Source: Moraxellaceae bacterium
GTDB taxonomy: Bacteria > Pseudomonadota > Gammaproteobacteria > Pseudomonadales > UBA3067
NCBI GenBank assembly: GCA_002401525.1
Contig: NVTH01000004.1
Location: 6,670 to 12,917, forward strand
Reading direction: 5' to 3'
DNA: 6,248 nt
Positions 1-5,828 of this stretch are shown piece by piece. A program made the translations under genes and the position numbers. Position 1 is the stretch's first letter; each line of letters starts with the position of its first letter. The notes beneath the pieces were generated by a model, which worked only from the letters and a program-made list of their open reading frames with translations, was not told the DNA's origin and did no database searches.

Positions 1-460
1 CTGAATAAATTCAACTGACAAGCCTTTTTCATACAGTAGTAGAACTTACTGGGCTTGCTCAGCATAAAATAATACAAACCAAATATTTCGGATAAAACAT
101 TAAATATTTCAACCCCAGCATTTTTATTCTGTCAGTGGGGGCAGCGAATAATTCACGGAAACTAACTGGATTTCAAGCCGCTCGTCGAGCATCAGAACTC
201 CAGCAAGGTTTAATTCAAGTAAAATAATCGAAGCGTCCACATTCTAACGAGTGTTTGAATAAAGTAAACTTAAAATTAGGTTGTGGGACAAGAATAGCCC
301 TCTAACAGATCACCCAAAAACAACTAAATCATACAAATACAACGAGTTAAGTGATTCAAAGGCCTAGGCAGTGCAAGGCCTGGTGGCGATTCTTAGTGGT
401 TATTGCTAGCGGTTATCCAAAGACCCAACGACTTTTAAAGACTTAGGCGCTTTTCAAGGT
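1..460. other. Gene-free left flank of the window
   Basis: No convincing gene is visible in this AT-rich stretch downstream of the cyclase homologue. The longest protein-like reading is a 38-codon minus-strand frame from a GTG at 240 to a TAA at 124-126. It has no Shine-Dalgarno sequence and an in-frame TAG just upstream, so it is not called as a gene; it could be a remnant. The only clear structure is a GC-rich inverted repeat at 360-381. I see no terminator with a U-tract for the cyclase gene, no tRNA-like cloverleaf and no recognisable mobile-element end. Confidence 0.55.
360..381. repeat. GC-rich inverted repeat downstream of cyclase gene
   Basis: AGGCCT at 360-365 and AGGCCT at 376-381 are complementary 6-bp arms around a 10-base loop. 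The hairpin lies about 80 bases past the stop codon of the cyclase homologue. It could slow or stop leftward transcription or protect the 3' end of that mRNA, but only two or three U residues follow it on the minus strand, so a classical intrinsic terminator is not supported. Confidence 0.3.
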
Positions 461-1699
461 TTAGTAGCTTGTCTCGCGAATATAGGACTTTGTTTCTCGG
501 GGAATATGATTATCCTCTAGCCCCATGGTGATAGAGTCAGCGTTGTGGCGATATATTTGAATGCGGGCATTATATGCATGGCAAATCTGATCATGCTTAT
601 CTACCACCCTTATACAGGTTTTTCTACGCCCTGCAGCGGGGCTTTGTTCTCCGGTCAAATAACACCGTACCTTAGTAATCACGCCACCGGACATACGGAT
701 GCCCACCAAATCATTTAAATACTTAGCAGATCGTTCTATAAAACCGATAGTGTCTTTTTCTACCAAATAGGCGTCTTCATTACAGGAAGTGGGAAAACCG
801 CAACGAAAATCGCCGAACACAATTTGCCCAGCTTTGGTTTGATCGAGCATACGAGCTAATTGGATCGTTACATTCCCAACAATGTAACTGTAGTAAGAAG
901 GATTAATGCCTTCTGCCTGATGAAATTCATAGTGACTGCCAATGTGATAGGCCGCTTTAATTTTAGGGGTCACCTTGCCACTGGATTTTGATTGAGCGAT
1001 TGCGTTATCCGCCAACACCAAATGCAGAAAATGAAACAAATTCACATTGGCAAAGATATCCAGGCTTCGATTCCAAACATAAAATCCATCCCCCGTGGTA
1101 GACCGAGCGAAGTGAATGTTGATCTTCCTGCTAAGTAACTTTTTATGGGCTGAATTTAGTGAATAAGCCAAGCTATTGAGTTGGCTCATCTGTTCAAACG
1201 GCTGCAACTTCCCAAACCCGGCAATATCAAATAACACCACCGCCCTACTTTCAACGTAATTGACACTGTAGCGACGTATTATTTGCTCGATGATCGATTT
1301 ACTGAGCGGCGTGTAATGCAAAGGAGTAGGCAGCTTAATCTCGGTAGGATCAATATTCAGTAGACGACCATAGGAAGTTAGCTCTGATAAAGTCAGCTCC
1401 CGGTTACCACTGATTAGCTTAACAACAAGCTCATTCACTGGATGATCTGAGATGATCTCGCAATTGCTTCGAGCAGAGAAATTCCCAAGAAAATAATGGG
1501 GAACCATTAAAAGTTGAATTGCACTGGGCACACGGCACCAACTAAGGACAATATTTTGCCCTAAGCCCCACCGCCTATTCACACATTTTTCAAAAAACCG
1601 AATATTATCTTGCTGTGTTATAGAGAGTAGCTCTTCCCCTAAAGCTTCAGAATCAGAGCGTACTAACTTATCTATGATGGGGCTTTCGAAACTCACCAA
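461..1699 (-). CDS. Class III nucleotidyl cyclase homologue with altered base-recognition residues
   Basis: The protein has 412 residues counted from TTG at 1699. The next codon, GTG at 1696, is better spaced from the AAGGGA upstream and is the likelier start; an in-frame TAA precedes both. Residues 1-150 form an N-terminal region I do not recognise, with no membrane span. Residues about 151-300 form a class III cyclase homology domain: FDIAGF with metal ligand D158, GDGF with second metal ligand D204 (spacing 46), a strand at 246-254, and the GNVTIQLARML segment (275-285) with transition-state R283, followed by GQIVFGDF. At the positions that select the base, Ser200 stands where adenylyl cyclases have Lys and guanylyl cyclases Glu. 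Tyr272 stands where Asp or Cys is usual, and Ile279 replaces the transition-state Asn. A C-terminal extension of about 75 residues is unrecognised. The fold assignment is firm. The product is unknown: it may be a cyclase with another substrate, such as a pyrimidine nucleotide, or a catalytically weak nucleotide sensor. Confidence 0.8.
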   Translation of the reverse strand: MVSFESPIIDKLVRSDSEALGEELLSITQQDNIRFFEKCVNRRWGLGQNIVLSWCRVPSAIQLLMVPHYFLGNFSARSNCEIISDHPVNELVVKLISGNRELTLSELTSYGRLLNIDPTEIKLPTPLHYTPLSKSIIEQIIRRYSVNYVESRAVVLFDIAGFGKLQPFEQMSQLNSLAYSLNSAHKKLLSRKINIHFARSTTGDGFYVWNRSLDIFANVNLFHFLHLVLADNAIAQSKSSGKVTPKIKAAYHIGSHYEFHQAEGINPSYYSYIVGNVTIQLARMLDQTKAGQIVFGDFRCGFPTSCNEDAYLVEKDTIGFIERSAKYLNDLVGIRMSGGVITKVRCYLTGEQSPAAGRRKTCIRVVDKHDQICHAYNARIQIYRHNADSITMGLEDNHIPRETKSYIRETSY

Positions 1700-1736
1700 A
1701 TTCCCTTTATTATTTCGCGACCATTAAAAGGGGGCG

Positions 1737-1742
1737 ATTATA
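1737..1742 (-). promoter_or_regulatory. Candidate -10 box for the cyclase gene
   Basis: A perfect TATAAT reads on the minus strand, just after the stop of the small membrane-protein ORF. It would start transcription near 1730 and give a leader of about 30 bases before the TTG/GTG start. No good -35 box lies 16-18 bases upstream and there is no extended -10 TG, so the promoter would be weak or activator-dependent. The cyclase gene could instead be read through from the SDR gene. Confidence 0.4.
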
Positions 1743-1747
1743 GGGTA

Positions 1748-1912
1748 TTAATCAAGCAATAAATACGCTATTGCCCCTGCCCCTATAAAATTTAGGCCAT
1801 AAATAACAAAGAGATGCGGATTTTTTAGTAACCGAATGAAACTTGCTTTTTCATTCGGCATGCTTTTTTCTGAATCCGCGATAATTTGAGTCATGGGGAC
1901 GTCCGCCCCCAT
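1748..1912 (-). CDS. Small single-span membrane protein (54 aa), unrecognised
   Basis: I translated this ORF by hand. It runs from ATG at 1912 to TAA at 1748-1750 and begins 5 bases after the SDR stop codon, which suggests translational coupling. A second in-frame ATG at 1894 would give 48 residues. The N-terminal half is polar (residues 1-33, rich in Glu, Lys and Ser). Residues 34-53 are a clear hydrophobic helix with Gly39, Gly44 and Gly46, ending in a C-terminal Asp. Arg27 and Lys30 lie just before the helix, which predicts the N-terminus in the cytoplasm. The ORF ends 48 bases before the cyclase start, so SDR, this ORF and the cyclase could share a transcript. Against it being a gene: there is no clear Shine-Dalgarno sequence, and a nested inverted repeat lies inside it. 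No family is recognised. Confidence 0.5.
   Translation of the reverse strand: MGADVPMTQIIADSEKSMPNEKASFIRLLKNPHLFVIYGLNFIGAGAIAYLLLD
1816..1879. repeat. Nested inverted repeat (two-tier hairpin)
   Basis: The inner arms CCGAATGAAA (1832-1841) and TTTCATTCGG (1849-1858) are perfectly complementary over 10 bp, with a 7-base loop. The outer arms GCGGATT (1816-1822) and AATCCGC (1873-1879) are complementary over 7 bp. Six-T runs lie at 1821-1826 and 1864-1869 on the plus strand. For rightward transcription the inner stem followed by the T-run at 1864 resembles an imperfect terminator. For leftward transcription it would be a structured RNA without a U-tract. It overlaps the small membrane-protein ORF, so the two readings compete. 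Confidence 0.5.
1893..1912 (-). promoter_or_regulatory. Hairpin over both candidate start codons of the small ORF
   Basis: ATGGGG (1893-1898) and CCCCAT (1907-1912) are complementary arms around 8 bases. On the minus-strand mRNA this hairpin contains the ATG at 1912 and nearly all of the ATG at 1894. Ribosomes finishing the SDR gene, whose stop is at 1918-1920, would open it, which would explain coupling without a Shine-Dalgarno sequence. This is inference from the sequence geometry only. Confidence 0.3.
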
Positions 1913-1917
1913 TTTCG

Positions 1918-2691
1918 TTAGGGAGTAATTAAAGAGCCGCCATCCAGCGGTATGATATTGCCTGTCATATAACTTCCTGCCCGGGAAGCAAGATAGATAC
2001 TTAATCCAGCAATATCTTCAGCCGTACCCACCCTTTTTAAGGGAACTTGATCAATGATGGCCTTTTTCATGTGCTCATTATCAAGCGCAAACGCCATCAT
2101 TTGGCTTGGAAAGGGGCCCGGCGCGATGGCATTCACGGTAATATTCTGAGCCGCAAATTGATTCGCAAACACTTTGGTTAGGTGATGTATCGCCGCCTTA
2201 CTCGCACCGTATGAATAGGCCATGGGAGTGGTTGAATCCGCAGCAATTGAGCCAATATTAATAATTCTGGCGGGATCTTCTGGGGAAGCAGCTTTAGTCA
2301 GTAACGGCAGTAATTCTCTAGTTAAGTTGAAGGGTGCTTTCAAATTCAACCCCAATACCTTGTCCCACGCTGAATCGGGAAACGATTCCAGTGGAGCACC
2401 CCACGTCACGCCAGAATTATTCACCAATATGTCTAACTTTTCTTCACGAGATTTCAGCTCTTCAGCCAGCGCTTTAATCCCTGCTTCTGTGGACAGATCC
2501 GCACCAATGCCAATACAGGTGCCATGCTCAGAAAGTGTTGCGGCAACCTCCTCACAAACTTCCTTTTTTCGCGAAGCGATATACACTTTTGCGCCTGCTT
2601 CAACAAACCCTTGCGCGATCATTAAACCAATACCCCGGCCACCTCCGGTTACCAGCGCGACCTTACCTTCAATACTAAATAAATCTTTCAT
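1918..2691 (-). CDS. RhlG-like short-chain dehydrogenase/reductase
   Basis: This is a 257-residue classical SDR, a probable NADPH-dependent cytoplasmic reductase of 3-oxoacyl-type substrates. The Rossmann motif TGGGRGIG is at 15-22. Ser40-Arg41 after strand 2 fit NADPH preference, and D65 contacts adenine. NNSG is at 91-94. The catalytic tetrad is N116, S148, Y161 and K165 (YGASK), followed by PG at 191-192. The C-terminal YMTGNIIPLDGG is typical of the family. Many blocks (IAQG, EAGAKV, LDILVNN, ARIINIGS, YMTGN-IP-DGG) match what I remember of Pseudomonas RhlG, an SDR first linked to rhamnolipid synthesis, though that role has been disputed. The ATG at 2691 is chosen because GGGGGAG precedes it and MKDLFSIEGKVALVTG is a normal SDR beginning. 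The upstream ATG at 2730 would add 13 residues encoded by a tandem repeat. The true substrate is not deducible. Confidence 0.9.
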   Translation of the reverse strand: MKDLFSIEGKVALVTGGGRGIGLMIAQGFVEAGAKVYIASRKKEVCEEVAATLSEHGTCIGIGADLSTEAGIKALAEELKSREEKLDILVNNSGVTWGAPLESFPDSAWDKVLGLNLKAPFNLTRELLPLLTKAASPEDPARIINIGSIAADSTTPMAYSYGASKAAIHHLTKVFANQFAAQNITVNAIAPGPFPSQMMAFALDNEHMKKAIIDQVPLKRVGTAEDIAGLSIYLASRAGSYMTGNIIPLDGGSLITP

Positions 2692-2702
2692 TACTCCCCC
2701 TA
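2692..2702 (-). promoter_or_regulatory. Ribosome binding site that fixes the SDR start
   Basis: The minus strand reads TAGGGGGAGTA directly before the ATG at 2691. This purine-rich stretch is the only Shine-Dalgarno-like sequence near the gene. The alternative ATG at 2730 has none, so the shorter protein is favoured. Confidence 0.65.
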
Positions 2703-2717
2703 GTGATTGATATCCGT

Positions 2718-2756
2718 TATTGGTATTCATTATTGGTATTCATTATTGGCATTAAT
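2718..2756. repeat. 13-bp tandem repeat, three copies, upstream of SDR gene
   Basis: The unit TATTGGTATTCAT occurs at 2718-2730 and 2731-2743, and as TATTGGCATTAAT (11 of 13 identical) at 2744-2756. It lies 26 bases upstream of the chosen SDR start, in its leader or promoter. The period is not a multiple of three, so copy-number change would alter spacing without changing the protein. The upstream ATG at 2730 lies inside the repeat, which is another reason to doubt it as the start. Confidence 0.8.
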
Positions 2757-2884
2757 GATAAACACGAGATCTAAGCCCAATGGACAAGCGCCAACAGACT
2801 CAAGGACAGCTCTAAAAATGAATTAGAAAATAGAAATACTCGTCAGATCAAAGCACCTAAAATAGTCTTGGAAAAAAAGATTTT

Positions 2885-4450
2885 TTACTGTACTCGAGTC
2901 CCACTTTTAAAGGTGCAAAATTCTGATTTACTCTTGAAATAACAGCGTCCACGACCATGGAATTGGTCGTCTCTAAAATTACCTATGTATCGCCCACCAT
3001 ATGCAGAAACATACTCTCCGTAGCCTTCCCTCTGATCACCGATGTAGCCACCAATATAATAATTGCCGTTCGCCCAAATATATTTACCCTTGCCCGACTT
3101 TCGGCCGTCACTCATTCCGCCTTCATACTGATCGCCGTTGGGCCAAAGTACTTTTCCTTCCCCAGTAAACGGCGCACCACTCATAAAGTCGCCTTCAACC
3201 CGGACCCCGTTCGCCAATAACGTGTGGCCGCTACCCACCGCGACTCCTTCAATAAACTGTCCGACTAATTGACTGCCGTTCAGATAAAAATACACGCCTT
3301 GCCCATGGGCTTGATTGTTTTCCACACTGCCCATGTAATACCCTTCATCAGGCACAGAAATCTTTCCCTGCCCAGAAGCCACCCCATTCTTAAAATCACC
3401 TTCAATGATTTTACCGTCAGGCCACTCCATTTTACCTTTTCCAGAGGCAACCCCGGCTAGGGAATACCCTTCGTAATGCCGCCCATCAACCCACTGAACA
3501 AAAACCTTCTTCCCAATCACTCCGGCGTCGTAATTACCCTTGTATTGGACTCCTTGTGCAGAGGTAGTGGTTCCCCATCCATGGCGCAATCCCTCTTTTA
3601 CGCCACCGATATAACGATCGCCACTTTGCCAAGACAGTGTGCCAACCCCATTCGCGCCATTGTTCTTGAAAGCGCCGACGTATACTTTTCCGTCAGGCCA
3701 GCGCATTAAGCCACCTTTCTGGAACTTACCATTGATAAAGTCACCTTCAAATACCATACCGCTTGGCCAAGTATAGGTCCCCGACCCAGTGCGTTTATTG
3801 TGTTGAAATCTGCCTCGGTAGGCACTGCCATCGGTAAAATAAAATTCACCATCTCCGTGCGCTACGCCCTCATCAAACGAGCCCTCATAACGCTCCCCGG
3901 AAGACCAGCTGTAAACCCCTGAGCCCTGCTGTACGCCTTTAACAAAGTCTCCAACGTACTGACTTCCATCTGCCCAAGCTAGAACGCCTTGCCCGGTACG
4001 TTGATTGTCTGTGAATTGTCCATTATAGATTCGGCCATCAGGCCACTTATAAACGCCATGCCCAGAGCGTTGATCCAACTCCCAAGCGCCATCATACTCA
4101 CTGCCATCTTTTTTAGTGTATTTGCCTTTTCCATGCCGATCTCGACGGCGCACATCGCCATCGTATCGATCCCCATTGGGCCAGACAAAGACACCTTGTC
4201 CTTCTGGCAATCCCGCCACCCATTGCCCTTCGTAGAGAGTGCCGTCTTTGTAATACATTTTGCCAAATCCATGAGGCTGACCATCCGTATTGGTCGCCCC
4301 CTCGTAGCGGCTATCAGCAAGGCAAAAAGTAGACATAAAATAGATAATAATCAGGATACTAGAAGGTATTCCTGAAATAAATTTGAAGATAGAACTAATG
4401 GCGTTAAAGAGAGTCACAAGGGCCACGTTGGTTATGGAGTTTTTATTCAT
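2885..4450 (-). CDS. Exported MORN-repeat protein (20 repeats)
   Basis: This 521-residue protein is almost wholly MORN repeats. Residues 1-47 are an N-terminal segment with a hydrophobic core at about 28-43, ending in CLA-DS, which suits a long signal peptide cut after Ala45 or an uncleaved membrane anchor. MORN units then begin at about residues 49, 73, 96 and every 23 residues to 418, then 442, 465 and 488: 20 units of the YEG-x-G-x-GxG-x-DG type. The unit from 303 lacks the GxG, and some units replace Tyr with Phe, Ile, Leu or Val. Cys503 and Cys512 near the C-terminus could pair if the protein is periplasmic. No enzyme domain is present. MORN repeats form elongated beta-hairpin solenoids that serve as scaffolds or bind lipids or proteins, so the role is probably structural at the envelope; the partner is unknown. 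No Shine-Dalgarno sequence precedes the ATG at 4450. An internal ATG (residue 39) would remove the signal and is less likely. Confidence 0.85.
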   Translation of the reverse strand: MNKNSITNVALVTLFNAISSIFKFISGIPSSILIIIYFMSTFCLADSRYEGATNTDGQPHGFGKMYYKDGTLYEGQWVAGLPEGQGVFVWPNGDRYDGDVRRRDRHGKGKYTKKDGSEYDGAWELDQRSGHGVYKWPDGRIYNGQFTDNQRTGQGVLAWADGSQYVGDFVKGVQQGSGVYSWSSGERYEGSFDEGVAHGDGEFYFTDGSAYRGRFQHNKRTGSGTYTWPSGMVFEGDFINGKFQKGGLMRWPDGKVYVGAFKNNGANGVGTLSWQSGDRYIGGVKEGLRHGWGTTTSAQGVQYKGNYDAGVIGKKVFVQWVDGRHYEGYSLAGVASGKGKMEWPDGKIIEGDFKNGVASGQGKISVPDEGYYMGSVENNQAHGQGVYFYLNGSQLVGQFIEGVAVGSGHTLLANGVRVEGDFMSGAPFTGEGKVLWPNGDQYEGGMSDGRKSGKGKYIWANGNYYIGGYIGDQREGYGEYVSAYGGRYIGNFRDDQFHGRGRCYFKSKSEFCTFKSGTRVQ

Positions 4451-4518
4451 TGGACTATTACAATAAACTGTATTACGAAAACTAATATTGTCTGCTACGA
4501 GGAATCATCGGTCATTTT

Positions 4519-4548
4519 AATTTTCGCTCATAATGTTCTGCGAAAATT
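4519..4548. promoter_or_regulatory. Perfect 9-bp dyad around the MORN -10 box (candidate operator)
   Basis: AATTTTCGC (4519-4527) and GCGAAAATT (4540-4548) are exactly complementary arms separated by 12 bases. The arm centres are 21 bp apart, two helical turns, so both face the same side of the DNA as for a dimeric regulator. The predicted -10 hexamer of the MORN promoter sits in the middle of the spacer, so a bound protein would block RNA polymerase. A repressor site is the simplest reading. No regulator gene is present in the window. Confidence 0.5.
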
Positions 4549-4558
4549 GCTTCGTCAA
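4530..4558 (-). promoter_or_regulatory. Sigma70-like promoter of the MORN gene
   Basis: On the minus strand TTGACG (4553-4558, 5 of 6 to consensus) is followed after exactly 17 bases by CATTAT (4530-4535, 4 of 6). Transcription would start near 4523, leaving a leader of about 70 bases before the ATG at 4450. It is the best -35/-10 pair I found in the window. Confidence 0.55.
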
Positions 4559-4723
4559 GACAAAATTTGTAACTACGCGTCAAAAAAACGATAGATTACG
4601 AAACCAGGGGGTAAAACCAACGTAAATAGACTCAAATCCGGCCAGATTGCTTAGAAAGCCACCCTGTCTTCAAAATGAACCGCAGGGAAAGGATTAATCG
4701 ATGGGAATGGGCGTTTTGTCTGC

Positions 4724-4760
4724 CCCCTGTCCTAAGAGTCAAATAGAAACACTACAGGGG
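4724..4760. repeat. 7-bp inverted repeat with long loop
   Basis: CCCCTGT (4724-4730) and ACAGGGG (4754-4760) are perfectly complementary with 23 bases between them. It lies about 55 bases past the stop of the HD gene. No U-tract follows on either strand, so it is not a standard terminator. It might be a weak 3'-end stem or a protein-binding dyad. Confidence 0.3.
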
Positions 4761-4813
4761 TCAAAACAACCGCTTAAAAGGGTAGGAATGGAAGGAGGTA
4801 GAACAGCGCGGTC

Positions 4814-5803
4814 TCAGGGGTTCTTATGCCCCTCTCTTCGAAGCACCATGGGGGCCTGCTCCGCAATCAGCGACTCAAGATAAGAAACGTTCTTTTGCAA
4901 CGCAACCATGTATAAATTAGGCCCGTCAAAATGGGATTCGGCATAACGATAGGCTGACTGAAATAAGGTTTTTAGGCGTTTATCCACAGTCCAATGGATA
5001 AACTCAGGGGTCTTTTCCAACAACTCAATTTCTGAGTGAAAAATAATTTGCTCTTCCCCCTGGTCATTGAGCACTTTGGTTAACCCTCCCTTTTCAAATT
5101 CAGGGAACAAATAATCCCGACACTTTTCAAGATAAATCCGATCAGCCATCTGAGCAATCACATCAGCAGAACCGATGATAAACCCAAGCTGCTGGTACAG
5201 TGGGTCCTCCATCCTCAGTGCCTCAACAGGTTTTTCATACCCGGTGTATTGAACTAATCGTTGAACCAGATCAGCTTCTTGGCGCATACCAAAGCTGGAC
5301 AAATAACTCCGCAAAAACCATCCGCTCCGAGTGACGTGCACCTTAGTGTATTCAGCGCCATGCTGATGCAGATTATCGTCGATTTCGCGGATATAACCCA
5401 CATCATGAAACAGTGCTGTAATCACGCCAACAATCGCCCTCAAAGGACCTAAGCGAGCCCCACCCCAATGGACTTTTTCGTAACCATCAATCAATCTCAT
5501 GGTGGCGAGAGTCACATCTAACACATGCTGAATATTATGGTAATCCGTCTCACAGGCATGAAAGGCAGGATTGTCCCCCTTGTATATTGCCTCAAAATCG
5601 ATAAAGGCCTGCTCAATCCTCAGGCTCGAATAATTGGGATAACAACTCTTAAAAAGATTGCAAACCTCTAAACTCACGCAACTTGTGCGGGTCACGTCGA
5701 CACGATTGGAAACATCGTATTTTGAACGACGATATCCCCGGTCGATAGGATCGCTGAGGGTTTCCCCAAGAATATGTAAATGACTAGCACCCATAATTAC
5801 CAT
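4814..5803 (-). CDS. HD-superfamily phosphohydrolase, cyclic-nucleotide phosphodiesterase-like
   Basis: The protein has 329 residues, with no signal peptide or membrane span, so it is cytoplasmic. The N-terminal 60 or so residues are unrecognised. The HD core contains YHNIQH (88-93), LFHDVGY (131-137) and SADVIAQM (212-219). Mapped on class I phosphodiesterases, H89 would be the general acid and H93, H133, D134 and D214 the two-metal ligands; all are present. The spacing between HD and the last Asp is shorter than in the eukaryotic enzymes. The likely activity is metal-dependent phosphoester hydrolysis, perhaps of a cyclic nucleotide. YHNxxH is also found in predicted bacterial HD phosphohydrolases of unknown substrate (COG4339-type), so the substrate is open. 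The ATG at 5803 has only a weak AAGA upstream; Met4 (ATG at 5794) is an equal alternative. It has its own upstream region with a TATAAT box and is followed by a 363-base gap, so it is probably transcribed alone or as the first gene. Confidence 0.75.
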   Translation of the reverse strand: MVIMGASHLHILGETLSDPIDRGYRRSKYDVSNRVDVTRTSCVSLEVCNLFKSCYPNYSSLRIEQAFIDFEAIYKGDNPAFHACETDYHNIQHVLDVTLATMRLIDGYEKVHWGGARLGPLRAIVGVITALFHDVGYIREIDDNLHQHGAEYTKVHVTRSGWFLRSYLSSFGMRQEADLVQRLVQYTGYEKPVEALRMEDPLYQQLGFIIGSADVIAQMADRIYLEKCRDYLFPEFEKGGLTKVLNDQGEEQIIFHSEIELLEKTPEFIHWTVDKRLKTLFQSAYRYAESHFDGPNLYMVALQKNVSYLESLIAEQAPMVLRREGHKNP

Positions 5804-5828
5804 TCTTAACTAAATAATTCTCAGTTCA

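Larger units (their letters stand above)
4451..4813. other. Intergenic region between HD gene and MORN gene
   Basis: This 363-base gap holds the MORN-gene promoter and dyad (4519-4558) and a long-loop inverted repeat (4724-4760). No protein-like ORF longer than about 25 codons is convincing on either strand; the frame starting at 4701 on the plus strand runs into the antisense of the HD gene. I see no clear terminator with a U-tract for the HD gene. Confidence 0.55.

Noticed and set aside
124..240. 38-codon minus-strand frame from GTG with a protein-like, Leu-rich translation
   Set aside because: No Shine-Dalgarno sequence, an in-frame TAG two codons before the start, and no recognisable family. 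It may be a remnant but cannot be supported as a gene.
1710..1724. Four-codon ORF (ATG to TAA) just upstream of the cyclase start, a possible leader peptide
   Set aside because: No Shine-Dalgarno sequence; such short ATG-stop pairs are expected by chance in AT-rich leaders.
461..1912. A Pycsar-type anti-phage operon made of cyclase and small membrane effector
   Set aside because: The small protein has no room for a cyclic-nucleotide-binding domain, and no TIR or larger membrane effector is present. Only the unusual cyclase pocket supports the idea.
1918..2703. Imperfect inverted repeat flanking the SDR gene (TTAGGGAGTAAT at the left end, ATTACTCCCCCTAG at the right end), resembling the ends of a mobile element
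   Set aside because: One copy is explained by the last codons and stop of the gene, the other by its ribosome binding site. There is no transposase and no target duplication.
2222..4375. Several plus-strand and second-frame ORFs of 60-160 codons antisense to or overlapping the SDR and MORN genes
   Set aside because: They are shadows of strongly supported genes; the repetitive MORN sequence in particular keeps other frames open.
4675..4746. Plus-strand 23-codon ORF rich in Arg and Trp
   Set aside because: Too short, with no ribosome binding site and no structure that suggests a peptide gene.
4701..4883. Plus-strand 60-codon ORF
   Set aside because: Its second half is antisense to the HD gene, its composition resembles translated intergenic DNA, and no family is recognised.
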